A stretch of DNA of 44,712 nucleotides, taken from IOR16 sp963521065 (GTDB lineage: Bacteria; Bacillota; Clostridia; Peptostreptococcales; Anaerovoracaceae). A model generated the notes under the pieces. It was not told the origin of the DNA and made no database searches. It saw only the letters and a program-made list of their open reading frames with translations. The stretch covers positions 1 to 44,712 of the forward strand of contig CAUQTI010000025.1 of the NCBI GenBank assembly GCA_963521065.1, read 5' to 3'. A program made the position numbers and the translations under genes. This document shows, piece after piece, positions 6,973 through 15,254 of this stretch (the first letter of the stretch is position 1; the number at the start of each line of letters is the position of its first letter).

Positions 6973-6999
6973 TCGTATTTTTCGACGTTGCCTTTTTTT
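6965..6999 (+). terminator. Riboswitch expression-platform terminator
   Basis: GGCAAC at 6966-6971 pairs with GTTGCC at 6987-6992 (extended by TCG/CGA) and is followed by seven T. The 5' strand of the stem uses the last bases of the conserved CTGGGCA element of the aptamer, so ligand-bound aptamer and terminator should exclude each other: ligand turns the gene on. Confidence 0.88.
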
Positions 7000-7139
7000 A
7001 TGCAAAAAATAGCAACGAGCGCTCGCTAAAAGGCGAAAAGAATCTTTTCGAAAAGCAGCAGAAGCGGCGAAATGCAAAGGAGCGATTGAGACAATGCGGT
7101 GTGTAAAACTGAGAAGTACAAAACATGGAGGTATTTATG
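7000..7139 (+). other. pflB leader downstream of the riboswitch
   Basis: This is about 140 bases between the riboswitch terminator and the pflB start. It contains a small hairpin (CGAAAAGA-TCTTTTCG region near 7036-7052) and the GGAGG ribosome site at 7127-7131. No further gene or regulatory element is convincing. Confidence 0.5.
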
Positions 7140-9371
7140 ATGTTTACACAATGGGACGGATTTGCAGAAGGCAAATGGCAGCAGGAAATTAACGTAAGAG
7201 ATTTTATTCAAAGAAATTATACACCGTATGAAGGAAGTGAAGCGTTTCTTTCTCCTGCGACAGAAAGAACACAAAAATTAATGAATAAGCTAAATAACCT
7301 CTTTGCTCTGGAAAGAGAGTTTGGAGGGGTTTTAGACATCGACACACAAACCGTAACCTCCCTCTTAAACTATAAGCCGGGTTATTTGGACAAAGAAAAT
7401 GAACTGATTGTCGGACTGCAGACAGACCGCCCGTTAAAGCGTGGTGTTAACCCGTTTGGGGGCTTAAAAATGACAAGGGATGCTTGCAAAGCATATGGAT
7501 ATGAATTGTCGCAGAAGGTAGAGGATGAGTTTCAATACCGAACGACGCACAATGACGGGGTGTTTCGCGTATACAATGAAGCAACGAAAAAAGCGAGACA
7601 CTGCGGATTGATTACAGGCCTTCCGGATGCATATGGAAGAGGGCGCATCATAGGCGATTATCGCAGGGTAGCACTCTATGGGATTGACATGCTGATTGAG
7701 GAAAAGAAAAAAGACAAAGAAATTCTTGGAGAAGGGCAGATGGATACGGATACGATTCGCCAGCTTGAGGAATTGTTTCAGCAGATTAATTTTCTTGGGA
7801 AGCTGAAAGAAATGGCGGCACTGTACGGCTTTGATATTTCAAGACCGGCAGCAGATGCCAAGGAAGCTGTGCAGTGGCTGTATTTCGGCTATCTTGGAGC
7901 GATTAAAGAACAAAATGGAGCGGCGATGAGCCTCGGCCGTACAACGACGTTTTTAGATGTTTATTTTGAACGTGACCTAAAAAATGGAAAGATAGCAGAA
8001 GCAGAAGTACAAGAGATTATCGATGATTTTGTGATGAAGCTGCGCATGGCGCGCCATCTAAGGACACCGGATTACAATGAATTGTTCGGTGGTGATCCAA
8101 TGTGGATTACAGAAGCAATCGGCGGAATGGGAGAAGATGGGAGAACACTGGTAACAAAAAGTTCCTATCGTATTCTTCACACCCTTTACAATCTGGGGCC
8201 ATCCGCAGAACCAAACTTAACGATTCTCTGGTCAAACAGCCTGCCGGAAAATTTCAAACAGTATTGTGCGAAGGTATCCTGTGAAACTGACGCGATTCAG
8301 TATGAAAATGACGACTTAATGCGTCCGAAATTCGGGGATGATTACGCGATTGCGTGCTGTGTCTCTGCAATGCGTGTCGGAAAGGAAATGCAGTTTTTCG
8401 GAGCAAGAGCAAACCTTGCAAAGCTGCTGCTTCTGTCCTTAAACGGAGGACGCGATGAAAAACAAAATGTGCAGGTTGCACCAGCCAGTGAAAGCTACAA
8501 AGGGGAATACCTAGATTATGAAAAGGTAACAGCACTGCTTGATTTCTATCGCCCTTGGATGGCGAAAATGTATGCGGATACTATGAACGTAATCCATTAT
8601 ATGCATGATAAATACGCGTATGAAAAAACACAGATGGCACTGCACGATACAAAGGTACATCGCTATATGTCTTTTGGCGTAGCGGGAATGAGCGTACTGG
8701 CTGATTCTCTGTCTGCAATCAAATATGCAAAAGTCAAATGCATCAGAGAGGGGCAGACCGGATTGATTTCTGATTTTGAAATCGAGGGGGAGTACCCGGC
8801 GTTCGGCAACGACGATGATCGGGTCGACTTGATTGCTTGTGAACAGATGGAGCTTTTCTTTAAAGAACTGAAAAAGGTGCCGCTCTATAAAGATGCGGAG
8901 CACACACTCTCTATTCTGACGATTACCTCAAACGTCGTTTATGGAAAGAAGACGGGTTCGACACCGGACGGGAGAAAAGCGGGTGAAGCCTTTGCACCAG
9001 GAGCCAACCCGATGCACGGGAGAGAAAAAAACGGTGCTTTAGCCGCTTTAAATTCAGTTGCAAAGCTCTCCTATGAATATTGTAAGGATGGAATTTCCAA
9101 TACGTTTTCTATCGTACCGGAGGCACTGGGAAAGAGCCAAGAGGAAAGAAACTCGAATTTAGTCGCACTCCTGGAAGGCTATTTTGCACAGATGGCACAC
9201 CATATCAATGTGAATGTACTGAATCGTGAGACGCTGATGGATGCGTATCATAATCCGGAAAAGTATCCAAACCTGACCATTCGGGTATCCGGCTATGCGG
9301 TCAACTTTTATAAGCTGAGCAGAGAACAGCAAAGAGAGGTGATTTCACGCACCTTCCATCAAAGCATATGA
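7140..9371 (+). CDS. pflB: Formate C-acetyltransferase (pyruvate formate-lyase)
   Basis: This 743-residue glycyl-radical enzyme converts pyruvate and CoA to acetyl-CoA and formate in anaerobic cytoplasm. The catalytic cysteine pair is C406-C407 in 'IACCVSAMR', and the radical glycine is G718 in 'RVSGYAVNFYKLS' near the C-terminus. 'NPFGGLKMTRDACKAYGYEL' and 'GLITGLPDAYGRGRIIGDYRR' are typical of true PFL and not of the glycerol- or choline-lyase relatives. ATGs occur at 7125, 7137 and 7140. The first contains the GGAGG site itself, so the start is 7137 or 7140; I use 7140, eight bases behind GGAGG. The activase gene starts eight bases after the stop. Expression is under the ZTP riboswitch. 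Confidence 0.97.
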   Translation: MFTQWDGFAEGKWQQEINVRDFIQRNYTPYEGSEAFLSPATERTQKLMNKLNNLFALEREFGGVLDIDTQTVTSLLNYKPGYLDKENELIVGLQTDRPLKRGVNPFGGLKMTRDACKAYGYELSQKVEDEFQYRTTHNDGVFRVYNEATKKARHCGLITGLPDAYGRGRIIGDYRRVALYGIDMLIEEKKKDKEILGEGQMDTDTIRQLEELFQQINFLGKLKEMAALYGFDISRPAADAKEAVQWLYFGYLGAIKEQNGAAMSLGRTTTFLDVYFERDLKNGKIAEAEVQEIIDDFVMKLRMARHLRTPDYNELFGGDPMWITEAIGGMGEDGRTLVTKSSYRILHTLYNLGPSAEPNLTILWSNSLPENFKQYCAKVSCETDAIQYENDDLMRPKFGDDYAIACCVSAMRVGKEMQFFGARANLAKLLLLSLNGGRDEKQNVQVAPASESYKGEYLDYEKVTALLDFYRPWMAKMYADTMNVIHYMHDKYAYEKTQMALHDTKVHRYMSFGVAGMSVLADSLSAIKYAKVKCIREGQTGLISDFEIEGEYPAFGNDDDRVDLIACEQMELFFKELKKVPLYKDAEHTLSILTITSNVVYGKKTGSTPDGRKAGEAFAPGANPMHGREKNGALAALNSVAKLSYEYCKDGISNTFSIVPEALGKSQEERNSNLVALLEGYFAQMAHHINVNVLNRETLMDAYHNPEKYPNLTIRVSGYAVNFYKLSREQQREVISRTFHQSI

Positions 9372-9379
9372 GGTGAGAA

Positions 9380-10099
9380 ATGCAGGGAAGAATTCATTCG
9401 TTTCAGTCAATGGGGGCAGTGGACGGACCGGGGCTTCGGTATGTCGTGTTTTTGCAAGGGTGTCCTTTACGCTGTGTGTACTGTCACAATCCCGATACCT
9501 GGGAACGGGAAGCAGGGAGTGTGTACGAAGCGGAAGAGGTTGTAAAAAAAATCCTGCGCTACCGGTCCTATTTCCAAAAGAATGGCGGCGTTACGATAAC
9601 CGGAGGAGAGCCGCTTTTGCAGGCTGGATTTGTGACTGAAATTTTTAAGCAATTGAAGAGCGAGGGCATACACACCGCCTTAGATACCTCTGGGATTGGA
9701 TGCGGTCAACCGGATGTAGTAAAGAAGTTGCTCTCTTATACGGATTTGGTGCTCTGCGATATAAAATTTCTTTCGGAGGAAGCGTATCAGCGATATTGCA
9801 AGGGAAGCTTTCAAGTGGTCTGCGCTTTTTTAGATCTTGTCGAAGCACAAAAAAAACCGTTTTGGGCTCGCCATGTCGTTGTTCCGGGGATCACAGATTC
9901 AAAAGAAAATATCGATCGCTTAAAACTGTTTTTAGAGACTTACACAAACGTAGAAAAAGTAGAGCTTCTACCGTTCCGCAAGCTTTGCCTGGAAAAGTAT
10001 CAGGCACTTGGGATTCCGTTTTCTTTAGAAAAAATACCGGAAATGGAAGTGAAAGCTTTGGAAGCACTTTCCCATCGTCTGTTTCACGAGGAAAAATAG
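9380..10099 (+). CDS. pflA: Pyruvate formate-lyase activating enzyme
   Basis: This 239-residue radical SAM enzyme installs the glycyl radical on PflB. The [4Fe-4S]/SAM motif is C28-x3-C32-x2-C35 (CPLRCVYCHNPDTW), followed by 'TITGGEPLLQ' (SAM-binding GGE) and 'DIKFL'. The N-terminal 'GRIHSFQSMGAVDGPGLRYVVF' is diagnostic for this family. The short form without extra ferredoxin clusters fits PFL rather than other glycyl-radical enzymes. Its ribosome site GAGGTGAG overlaps the end of pflB, so translation of the pair is probably coupled. Confidence 0.96.
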   Translation: MQGRIHSFQSMGAVDGPGLRYVVFLQGCPLRCVYCHNPDTWEREAGSVYEAEEVVKKILRYRSYFQKNGGVTITGGEPLLQAGFVTEIFKQLKSEGIHTALDTSGIGCGQPDVVKKLLSYTDLVLCDIKFLSEEAYQRYCKGSFQVVCAFLDLVEAQKKPFWARHVVVPGITDSKENIDRLKLFLETYTNVEKVELLPFRKLCLEKYQALGIPFSLEKIPEMEVKALEALSHRLFHEEK

Positions 10100-10116
10100 A
10101 ATAGAGAAATAAAAAG

Positions 10117-10162
10117 AAAGGGGTGCGCAGAAAAGGTGCCCCTTTTGTCAGTTTTCTTTTTT
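10117..10162 (+). terminator. Probable terminator after pflBA
   Basis: AAAGGGG pairs with CCCCTTTT around a G/A-rich loop. The T-run directly after it is short (TTTTG), with a longer T-rich stretch about ten bases further on. It lies about 20 bases behind the pflA stop. Confidence 0.5.
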
Positions 10163-10247
10163 TAGCTTTCTTCTTTGATTTTAAAGGTCTATAATGAAAA
10201 GGAATGTCTAAGAGAAGAAGAATAAAAGGGATGAATAAGGAGTTAGC

Positions 10248-11591
10248 ATGAATCAGAGCATGGAGGGAAAACAAGATACATTTTCAAGTCGATTGCAGAA
10301 AATCCGCAGAGAGCTGCATCGCTATCCGGAGCTTGGCTGGCAGGAATACCGTACTACGGTGCGTATCATTGAGCATTTGGAAGGCTGGGGCGTAAGATAC
10401 CGTTTTGGGAAGGAGATACTTGATCCAAACCTGAGGAGAGGTTTTCCGGATAAAAAGGAAGATGAAAAATCGGTGAAACGTGCCATTGCAGAAACAGGGA
10501 GAGGCGATTTAATTGAAACAATGCGAGGCGGCTTTACAGGGGTGATTGCAGTAATCAAGGGTGAGAAAAAAAGCGCGGGAAAGGAACCCGTTGTTTTGCT
10601 TCGTTTTGATATCGACGCCAATGCACTCCATGAATGTGAAAAAGAGGAACATCGCCCTTACAGAGACGGGTTTTCGTCACAGCATTTTGGTGCAATGCAC
10701 GCGTGCGGCCACGATGGGCATGTCGCGATTGGTCTTGGAGTGACACAAAAGCTGCAAGAGCAAAGAGCTTCCTTTTGCGGTGAGGTACGAATCCTATTTC
10801 AGCCTGCGGAAGAAGAGGTACGCGGCGCAGTCGCCTTTGCAAAAACAGAACTGACGGAAGGCGTGGACTACATGCTGTCGGGACACATCGGGCTAAAGGC
10901 AGATCATTCAGGTATCCTTGCAGTATCGGTAAACGAATTTTTAGCGACGACAAAGATGAGAGCCTCCTTTTATGGGAAATCCTCTCACGCAGGAAATTCC
11001 CCTCAGGCAGGGCAGAATGCGCTTGCCGCTGCCTGCAATGCAACATTGAATATCTTAGGGATTGCACGCCACGGAGAAGGGATTAGCCGTGTAAATGTCG
11101 GAACTCTATGTGCGGATGGCCCGACAAATGTAATACCGGATTATGCCGTAATGGTATTGGAAACGCGGGGAAGCACAAATGAAGTCAATCAATATATGAA
11201 GGATCAAGTAGAGCTTATTTGTGAGGGCGCTGCAACTATGGAAGGCTGTGAGCATGAGTTGGAAGTGGTAGGCGGTGCAGGATGTGCGGATTGCAGCAGA
11301 GAGCTTGCTGCTTTCATTGCAAAGCAGGCAGAAAAAATACCGTTTTTTAACCAGATTGTCGATGAGATGGAATTTGGTGCGAGTGAAGACGTAACAGAGT
11401 TGCTTAATGCGGTGTCAGAGCAAGGCGGGAAAGCGACGTATATGTTATTTGGAAGCGATTTGAGTGCGCCGCATCACAACGACCATTTCGATTTTGATGA
11501 AAGCGTTTTGGAACCGGCAGCCAATCTGTTGCTTCAAGGTGTATTATCTCTGTGTGAACTTTATGAAAAAAAACAGAGTGCGCAATTGTAA
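10248..11591 (+). CDS. M20 family amidohydrolase, AbgA-like (aminobenzoyl-glutamate hydrolase type)
   Basis: This 447-residue binuclear metal amidohydrolase is of the M20D/AbgA type. Motifs are 'RRELHRYPELGWQEYRT' near residue 25, 'LLRFDIDANALHE', the metal-binding 'MHACGHDGHVAIGLG', 'FQPAEEEVRGA', 'GKSSHAGNSPQAGQNAL' and 'SDLSAPHHNDHFDFDE'. The insertion after the first block and 'GFTGVIAVI' resemble AbgA, the p-aminobenzoyl-glutamate hydrolase subunit, more than indole-acetyl-amino-acid hydrolases. No AbgB or AbgT partner is nearby, so the substrate (N-acyl amino acid, aminobenzoyl-glutamate or a dipeptide) is open. AAGGAG precedes the ATG. It appears monocistronic between two terminators. 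Confidence 0.85.
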   Translation: MNQSMEGKQDTFSSRLQKIRRELHRYPELGWQEYRTTVRIIEHLEGWGVRYRFGKEILDPNLRRGFPDKKEDEKSVKRAIAETGRGDLIETMRGGFTGVIAVIKGEKKSAGKEPVVLLRFDIDANALHECEKEEHRPYRDGFSSQHFGAMHACGHDGHVAIGLGVTQKLQEQRASFCGEVRILFQPAEEEVRGAVAFAKTELTEGVDYMLSGHIGLKADHSGILAVSVNEFLATTKMRASFYGKSSHAGNSPQAGQNALAAACNATLNILGIARHGEGISRVNVGTLCADGPTNVIPDYAVMVLETRGSTNEVNQYMKDQVELICEGAATMEGCEHELEVVGGAGCADCSRELAAFIAKQAEKIPFFNQIVDEMEFGASEDVTELLNAVSEQGGKATYMLFGSDLSAPHHNDHFDFDESVLEPAANLLLQGVLSLCELYEKKQSAQL

Positions 11592-11652
11592 AGAAGTAAG
11601 GCTGGAACGATTTACTTCTTTGATATCGTAACAAAGTAAAAAAGTATAAAGG

Positions 11653-11708
11653 AAAAGAGCGAATCCCCAGTAAGCTTGTTAGCGGGTACTCGCTCTTTTT
11701 ATTTTTGT
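11653..11708. terminator. Terminator between the amidohydrolase and alkD
   Basis: AAAGAGCGA pairs with TCGCTCTTT, with an inner CCC/GGG pairing. A T-run follows on the + strand and a shorter one on the minus strand. It sits between convergent genes and probably serves both. Confidence 0.75.
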
Positions 11709-11726
11709 GTCGTTTTAGCGCTTGTA

Positions 11727-12419
11727 TCACTTTCGTTTCATACTGCGCAGTGTCTCTTTTGTTTCTTTATCCACGCGCAAGGATTCAATCATTTTTTGTA
11801 AAGCCTTGTTATAGGTAAAGTCATCTAACGTATTATTCTGTAAAAGTGCCCATGTTTTTTCTGGGAACTTTACAAAGCAGACAGAGATTGCCCAAGCAAC
11901 AGCCATTTTTACGTAGTAGCCATCATGCTGAATCCGATTGAATTCAGAAAGCACCCAATCGATAGATTCATCGCAAATGTAATAGTCCATAAGCATGACG
12001 ACTGCGAAGCGCAGAGAGAATTCTTCCTGCGAATCGAGGTAAGGCTGTAAAAAGGAACGCATCTCTTCCTTGTGCTTTGCGGTATCTTTTAAGGTGCTGC
12101 AAAAGCCGTCACAGACTGCCCAATTATCTATTTTCGGAACAAACTCTTTGATATAGGAAAGTCGAAGCGTATATTCCATTTTTGCGTAGGCAATGACAAA
12201 GCCTTGAAGAAGGATTTCTTCATAAGATTCGTCCTGCGCTGTTTTTAAAAAATCTTCCCATTCGTTTTTTGCAATTTCTTTCGCATAACCTCGGAGCTTT
12301 GGGCTTCGCACGCCGAGTACATTTTGAATACCGGGAACGAGGCTGCTGTGAAAGTCGCGGTAAGCTTCATCTGACATAGAAATCAAGTGCTCTTTTACTT
12401 CCTTCGGTGAGAGATTCAT
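11727..12419 (-). CDS. AlkD-like DNA alkylation repair protein
   Basis: This 230-residue all-helical HEAT-like repeat protein belongs to the AlkC/AlkD DNA glycosylase superfamily, which removes positively charged alkylated purines such as 3-methyladenine. Supporting segments are 'GVRSPKLRGYAKEIAKNEW' near residue 36, 'DNWAVCDGFCSTLK' and 'DGYYVKMAVAWAISVCFVKFPEKT'. It is the last gene of the pot operon: its ATG overlaps the potD stop by four bases, so it should be translated by coupling. A repair enzyme in a polyamine-uptake operon is unusual; some AlkD-fold proteins of Bacillota are uncharacterised, so another role is possible. Confidence 0.85.
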   Translation of the reverse strand: MNLSPKEVKEHLISMSDEAYRDFHSSLVPGIQNVLGVRSPKLRGYAKEIAKNEWEDFLKTAQDESYEEILLQGFVIAYAKMEYTLRLSYIKEFVPKIDNWAVCDGFCSTLKDTAKHKEEMRSFLQPYLDSQEEFSLRFAVVMLMDYYICDESIDWVLSEFNRIQHDGYYVKMAVAWAISVCFVKFPEKTWALLQNNTLDDFTYNKALQKMIESLRVDKETKETLRSMKRK

Positions 12420-13645
12420 CGTTGCACCATTCTCCTTCTCTTTTTTCTGCGGTTATGCTTGAGCCAGCTCTTTATCGCAAAAAGGCCTAAGATTGTGACG
12501 ATTGGTGGAAGCCCCCAGGAAAGAAACGTTCCCTTGCTTGCCAAAACCTCAGTCCAAAGGTGGTCCATCTGTAAGTTTGTATCATCGGATAGATTTACAA
12601 ACTGCTCAGATTGTGACAGGATTTCTTCGGAAGGATAAATGATTTCATCGTTTTGGATTTCTTCCGGAAGCAGTGCAAATGCGGCCAAATTCGGCGTGGA
12701 ATAGCCGATATATTCAATGTTATCGGCAGCGACCTGAGGTTCGTTTAAAAAGTTAATATACATTTCCGCGGCTTCCTGCTGCTTGCTGTTTGCAGGGATA
12801 CACGCTGCATCAACAAAGAGGTTGGTGCCTTCCTTTGGAACAGAGACTGCAAGATCCTCATTGGAGTCCATCATGACGATGGCATCTCCTGCATAATAAG
12901 GAGCAATCAGGGCTTCGTTTGCCTCCATCTTATCAAAAATTTGGTCCATTACATAAGCCTGAACCAACGGCCTCTGCTTTTTTAGAAGGTCGGCTGCTTC
13001 GCGCAGTTGCTCTGGATCTTCGCTGTTGAGTGAATAGCCAAGCGTTTTTAATGCAATGCCGAAGGAATCTCTGGAGTTGCTGAACATAAGGACTTCATTT
13101 TTATATTTTTCATCCCATAAAGCGTTCCAGCTGTCGATGGGTTCTTTAATTTTTTCTTTGTTATAAATGATAACGACCGTTCCCCAGGTATAAGGAAGGG
13201 AGTAAATATTTCCGGGATCATAGCTGTTGTCTTGAAGAAGCGGGTTGATATAATCCCCATTTGGCAGATTGCCGTGATTTAGGGGTAAGAGCATCTTTTC
13301 CTTAATCATGCGGGCAATCATATAGTCCGACGGAAAGATAACATCATAATTGGATCCGCCGCTTTTCATCTTCGCATACAGCTCTTCGTTCGTTGCAAAG
13401 TTTGTGTAGTTTATTTTAATTCCGGTCAGCTTTGTGAATTCTTCATTCACATCCATCAATCCGTCGCCGCCATCGCAGATATATTCTCCCCAGTTATATA
13501 CACTAATTGAGACCCCTTTTCCTTGAAATCTCTGATAGTAATCTGGATTTTCCGGCGTAAACGCATAAGCGGTATTGCAGGCAAAGGAAAATACAAGCAG
13601 GGCACTGCATAGGCAGTAGAAAAATTTTATAAATCTATTTTTCAT
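12416..13645 (-). CDS. potD: Spermidine/putrescine ABC transporter substrate-binding protein
   Basis: This 409-residue extracytoplasmic binding protein is of the PotD/PotF type. It has 'SVYNWGEYI', 'NEEFTKLTGIKINYTNFATNEELYAK', 'YDVIFPSDYMIARM' and 'PYTWGTVVIIYNK'. The signal peptide ends with a signal peptidase I site (AYA before FTPEN), and I see no lipobox. Instead a hydrophobic segment near residues 376-391 followed by a very basic tail (HNRRKKRRR) can anchor the protein in the membrane. It overlaps potC upstream and alkD downstream by four bases each. AAAGGAGG precedes the ATG. The choice between spermidine and putrescine cannot be read by eye. Confidence 0.93.
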   Translation of the reverse strand: MKNRFIKFFYCLCSALLVFSFACNTAYAFTPENPDYYQRFQGKGVSISVYNWGEYICDGGDGLMDVNEEFTKLTGIKINYTNFATNEELYAKMKSGGSNYDVIFPSDYMIARMIKEKMLLPLNHGNLPNGDYINPLLQDNSYDPGNIYSLPYTWGTVVIIYNKEKIKEPIDSWNALWDEKYKNEVLMFSNSRDSFGIALKTLGYSLNSEDPEQLREAADLLKKQRPLVQAYVMDQIFDKMEANEALIAPYYAGDAIVMMDSNEDLAVSVPKEGTNLFVDAACIPANSKQQEAAEMYINFLNEPQVAADNIEYIGYSTPNLAAFALLPEEIQNDEIIYPSEEILSQSEQFVNLSDDTNLQMDHLWTEVLASKGTFLSWGLPPIVTILGLFAIKSWLKHNRRKKRRRMVQR

Positions 13646-14442
13646 CGCAGGGCATCCTCCTTTTTTCGCAGTTCTTTTTCCCGTCGTGCATCATTGATGT
13701 TTACTAAAATCAATACGAGGAGAACGACAACAAAAATAATTGCGGATAAGGCATTGATCTCCGGGCTGATACGCTTTCTTGTCATAGAATAAATTAAAAT
13801 CGGAAGCGTTTGAAATTTATCACCGCTTACAAAATAACTGATGTTAAAGTCATCCAGGGAAAACGTAAAGGCCATTAAAAATCCGGTGACAATACCTGGC
13901 ATAATCTCTGGAAGGGTTACCTTTCTGAATGCTTGCCACGGGGTGCAGCCGAGGTCCATTGCAGCCTCAAAGAGGTAGCGGTCCATTTGGCGCAGCTTTG
14001 GCATGACACTGAGTATGACATAAGGCAGATTAAAGGTAATGTGTGCCAAAACTAAAGTGAGCAGGCCGAATTTCATGCCCATGAGAACAAACAGGAGCAT
14101 GAGAGAAACACCCATCACGATTTCCGGGTTAATAACCGGAAGGTAGGTCACGTTCATTACTGCGGTGCGGGAACGTTTTCTCATATTATGAATACCGATT
14201 GCTGCGGCAGTACCTAAAACGGTCGCAGCGACCGACGCAATCACAGCGACGAGCAGTGTTGTCACAAAGGCATTTAAAATTGCATCATTGTGAAGAAGCC
14301 TTTCATACCAGCGTAGGCTGAAGCCGGACCAGTGTCCACGGCTTTTGCTCTGATTGAAAGAATATAGAATCAGAACAAAAATCGGTGCGTACAGGAAGGT
14401 GAGGACAAGCCCGATATAGCTCTTAGAAAGCAATTTGCTCAT
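13642..14442 (-). CDS. potC: Spermidine/putrescine ABC transporter permease PotC
   Basis: This 266-residue inner-membrane permease has about six transmembrane segments. Motifs include the N-terminal 'FLYAPIFVLILYSFN' and the EAA-loop signature 'EAAMDLGCTPWQAFRKVTLPEIMPGI' that contacts the ATPase. It forms a heterodimer with PotB. The gene overlaps potB and potD by four bases (ATGA type) and has a GGAGGG ribosome site. Confidence 0.95.
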   Translation of the reverse strand: MSKLLSKSYIGLVLTFLYAPIFVLILYSFNQSKSRGHWSGFSLRWYERLLHNDAILNAFVTTLLVAVIASVAATVLGTAAAIGIHNMRKRSRTAVMNVTYLPVINPEIVMGVSLMLLFVLMGMKFGLLTLVLAHITFNLPYVILSVMPKLRQMDRYLFEAAMDLGCTPWQAFRKVTLPEIMPGIVTGFLMAFTFSLDDFNISYFVSGDKFQTLPILIYSMTRKRISPEINALSAIIFVVVLLVLILVNINDARREKELRKKEDALR

Positions 14443-15254
14443 AGAAGCATACCCTCCTTTTCCTCCACATCACTGAACATATTGGTCAGTGCCATGCAGA
14501 TTAATATAATTACCATGAGTACCATGGAAAGTGCGGAGCCCAAATTTGGATTATATGCGTTTCCGAGGAATTGCATTTCAATCAAATCACCAATCAGCAT
14601 GTTGGAACCGCCGCCCAGCATTCGAGAGATGACGAAGGTAGAAACTGCCGGAACAAAGACCATGGTAACACCCGTTGTGATTCCGGGCATACTCAGTGGG
14701 ATAATAACATTTTTTAAAACTTGAATGGAGCTGCAGCCTAAATCCTGCGCCGCTTCAATCAATGAATAATCAATTTTTGTCATAATAGAATACAGTGGCA
14801 GAATCATGAACGGGAGGTAATTATATACCATACCTAAAACTACAGCCCCTGATGTATTTATCATTTCAAAAGGGCCGAGTCCAAAAAAACCGAAAAAACG
14901 GTTTATCAAGCCATTGTTTTCTAAAAGCGTCATCCAAGCATAAGTGCGGAGAAGAAAATTCATCCACATCGGCAGCATAATAAGAAGAATGAGCGTTCTT
15001 TGACGACTCGGCTTCTTTCTTGAAAACTGATATGCTAGAGGATACGCTAAAATAAGGCAGATTACCGTTGCAATGATTGCCAGCCAGATGGAATTAAAAA
15101 TAACCGGAGCATAAGCAAAGGCATCTCGATAATTATTCAAGCTAAAATGTCCAAAACGATCTGTGAGGGAAAAATAGGCCACTAGACCTAAGGGAATTAC
15201 GATAAACAAAGCCATCCATAAAAGATATGGAGAAGCAGACGCTTTTAGTTTCAT
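14439..15254 (-). CDS. potB: Spermidine/putrescine ABC transporter permease PotB
   Basis: This 271-residue permease has the EAA loop 'EAAQDLGCSSIQVLKNVIIPLSMPGI' and 'LPMWMNFLLRTYAWMTLL', typical of PotB. About six membrane segments are visible. The start ATG overlaps the potA stop by four bases, and the stop overlaps the potC start, so the four transport subunits should be made in balanced amounts. Confidence 0.95.
   Translation of the reverse strand: MKLKASASPYLLWMALFIVIPLGLVAYFSLTDRFGHFSLNNYRDAFAYAPVIFNSIWLAIIATVICLILAYPLAYQFSRKKPSRQRTLILLIMLPMWMNFLLRTYAWMTLLENNGLINRFFGFFGLGPFEMINTSGAVVLGMVYNYLPFMILPLYSIMTKIDYSLIEAAQDLGCSSIQVLKNVIIPLSMPGITTGVTMVFVPAVSTFVISRMLGGGSNMLIGDLIEMQFLGNAYNPNLGSALSMVLMVIILICMALTNMFSDVEEKEGMLL

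Noticed and set aside
9373..9639. Alternative-frame reading across the pflA start
   Set aside because: It overlaps the radical SAM gene in another frame and shows no protein-like composition; pflA has the motifs and the ribosome site.
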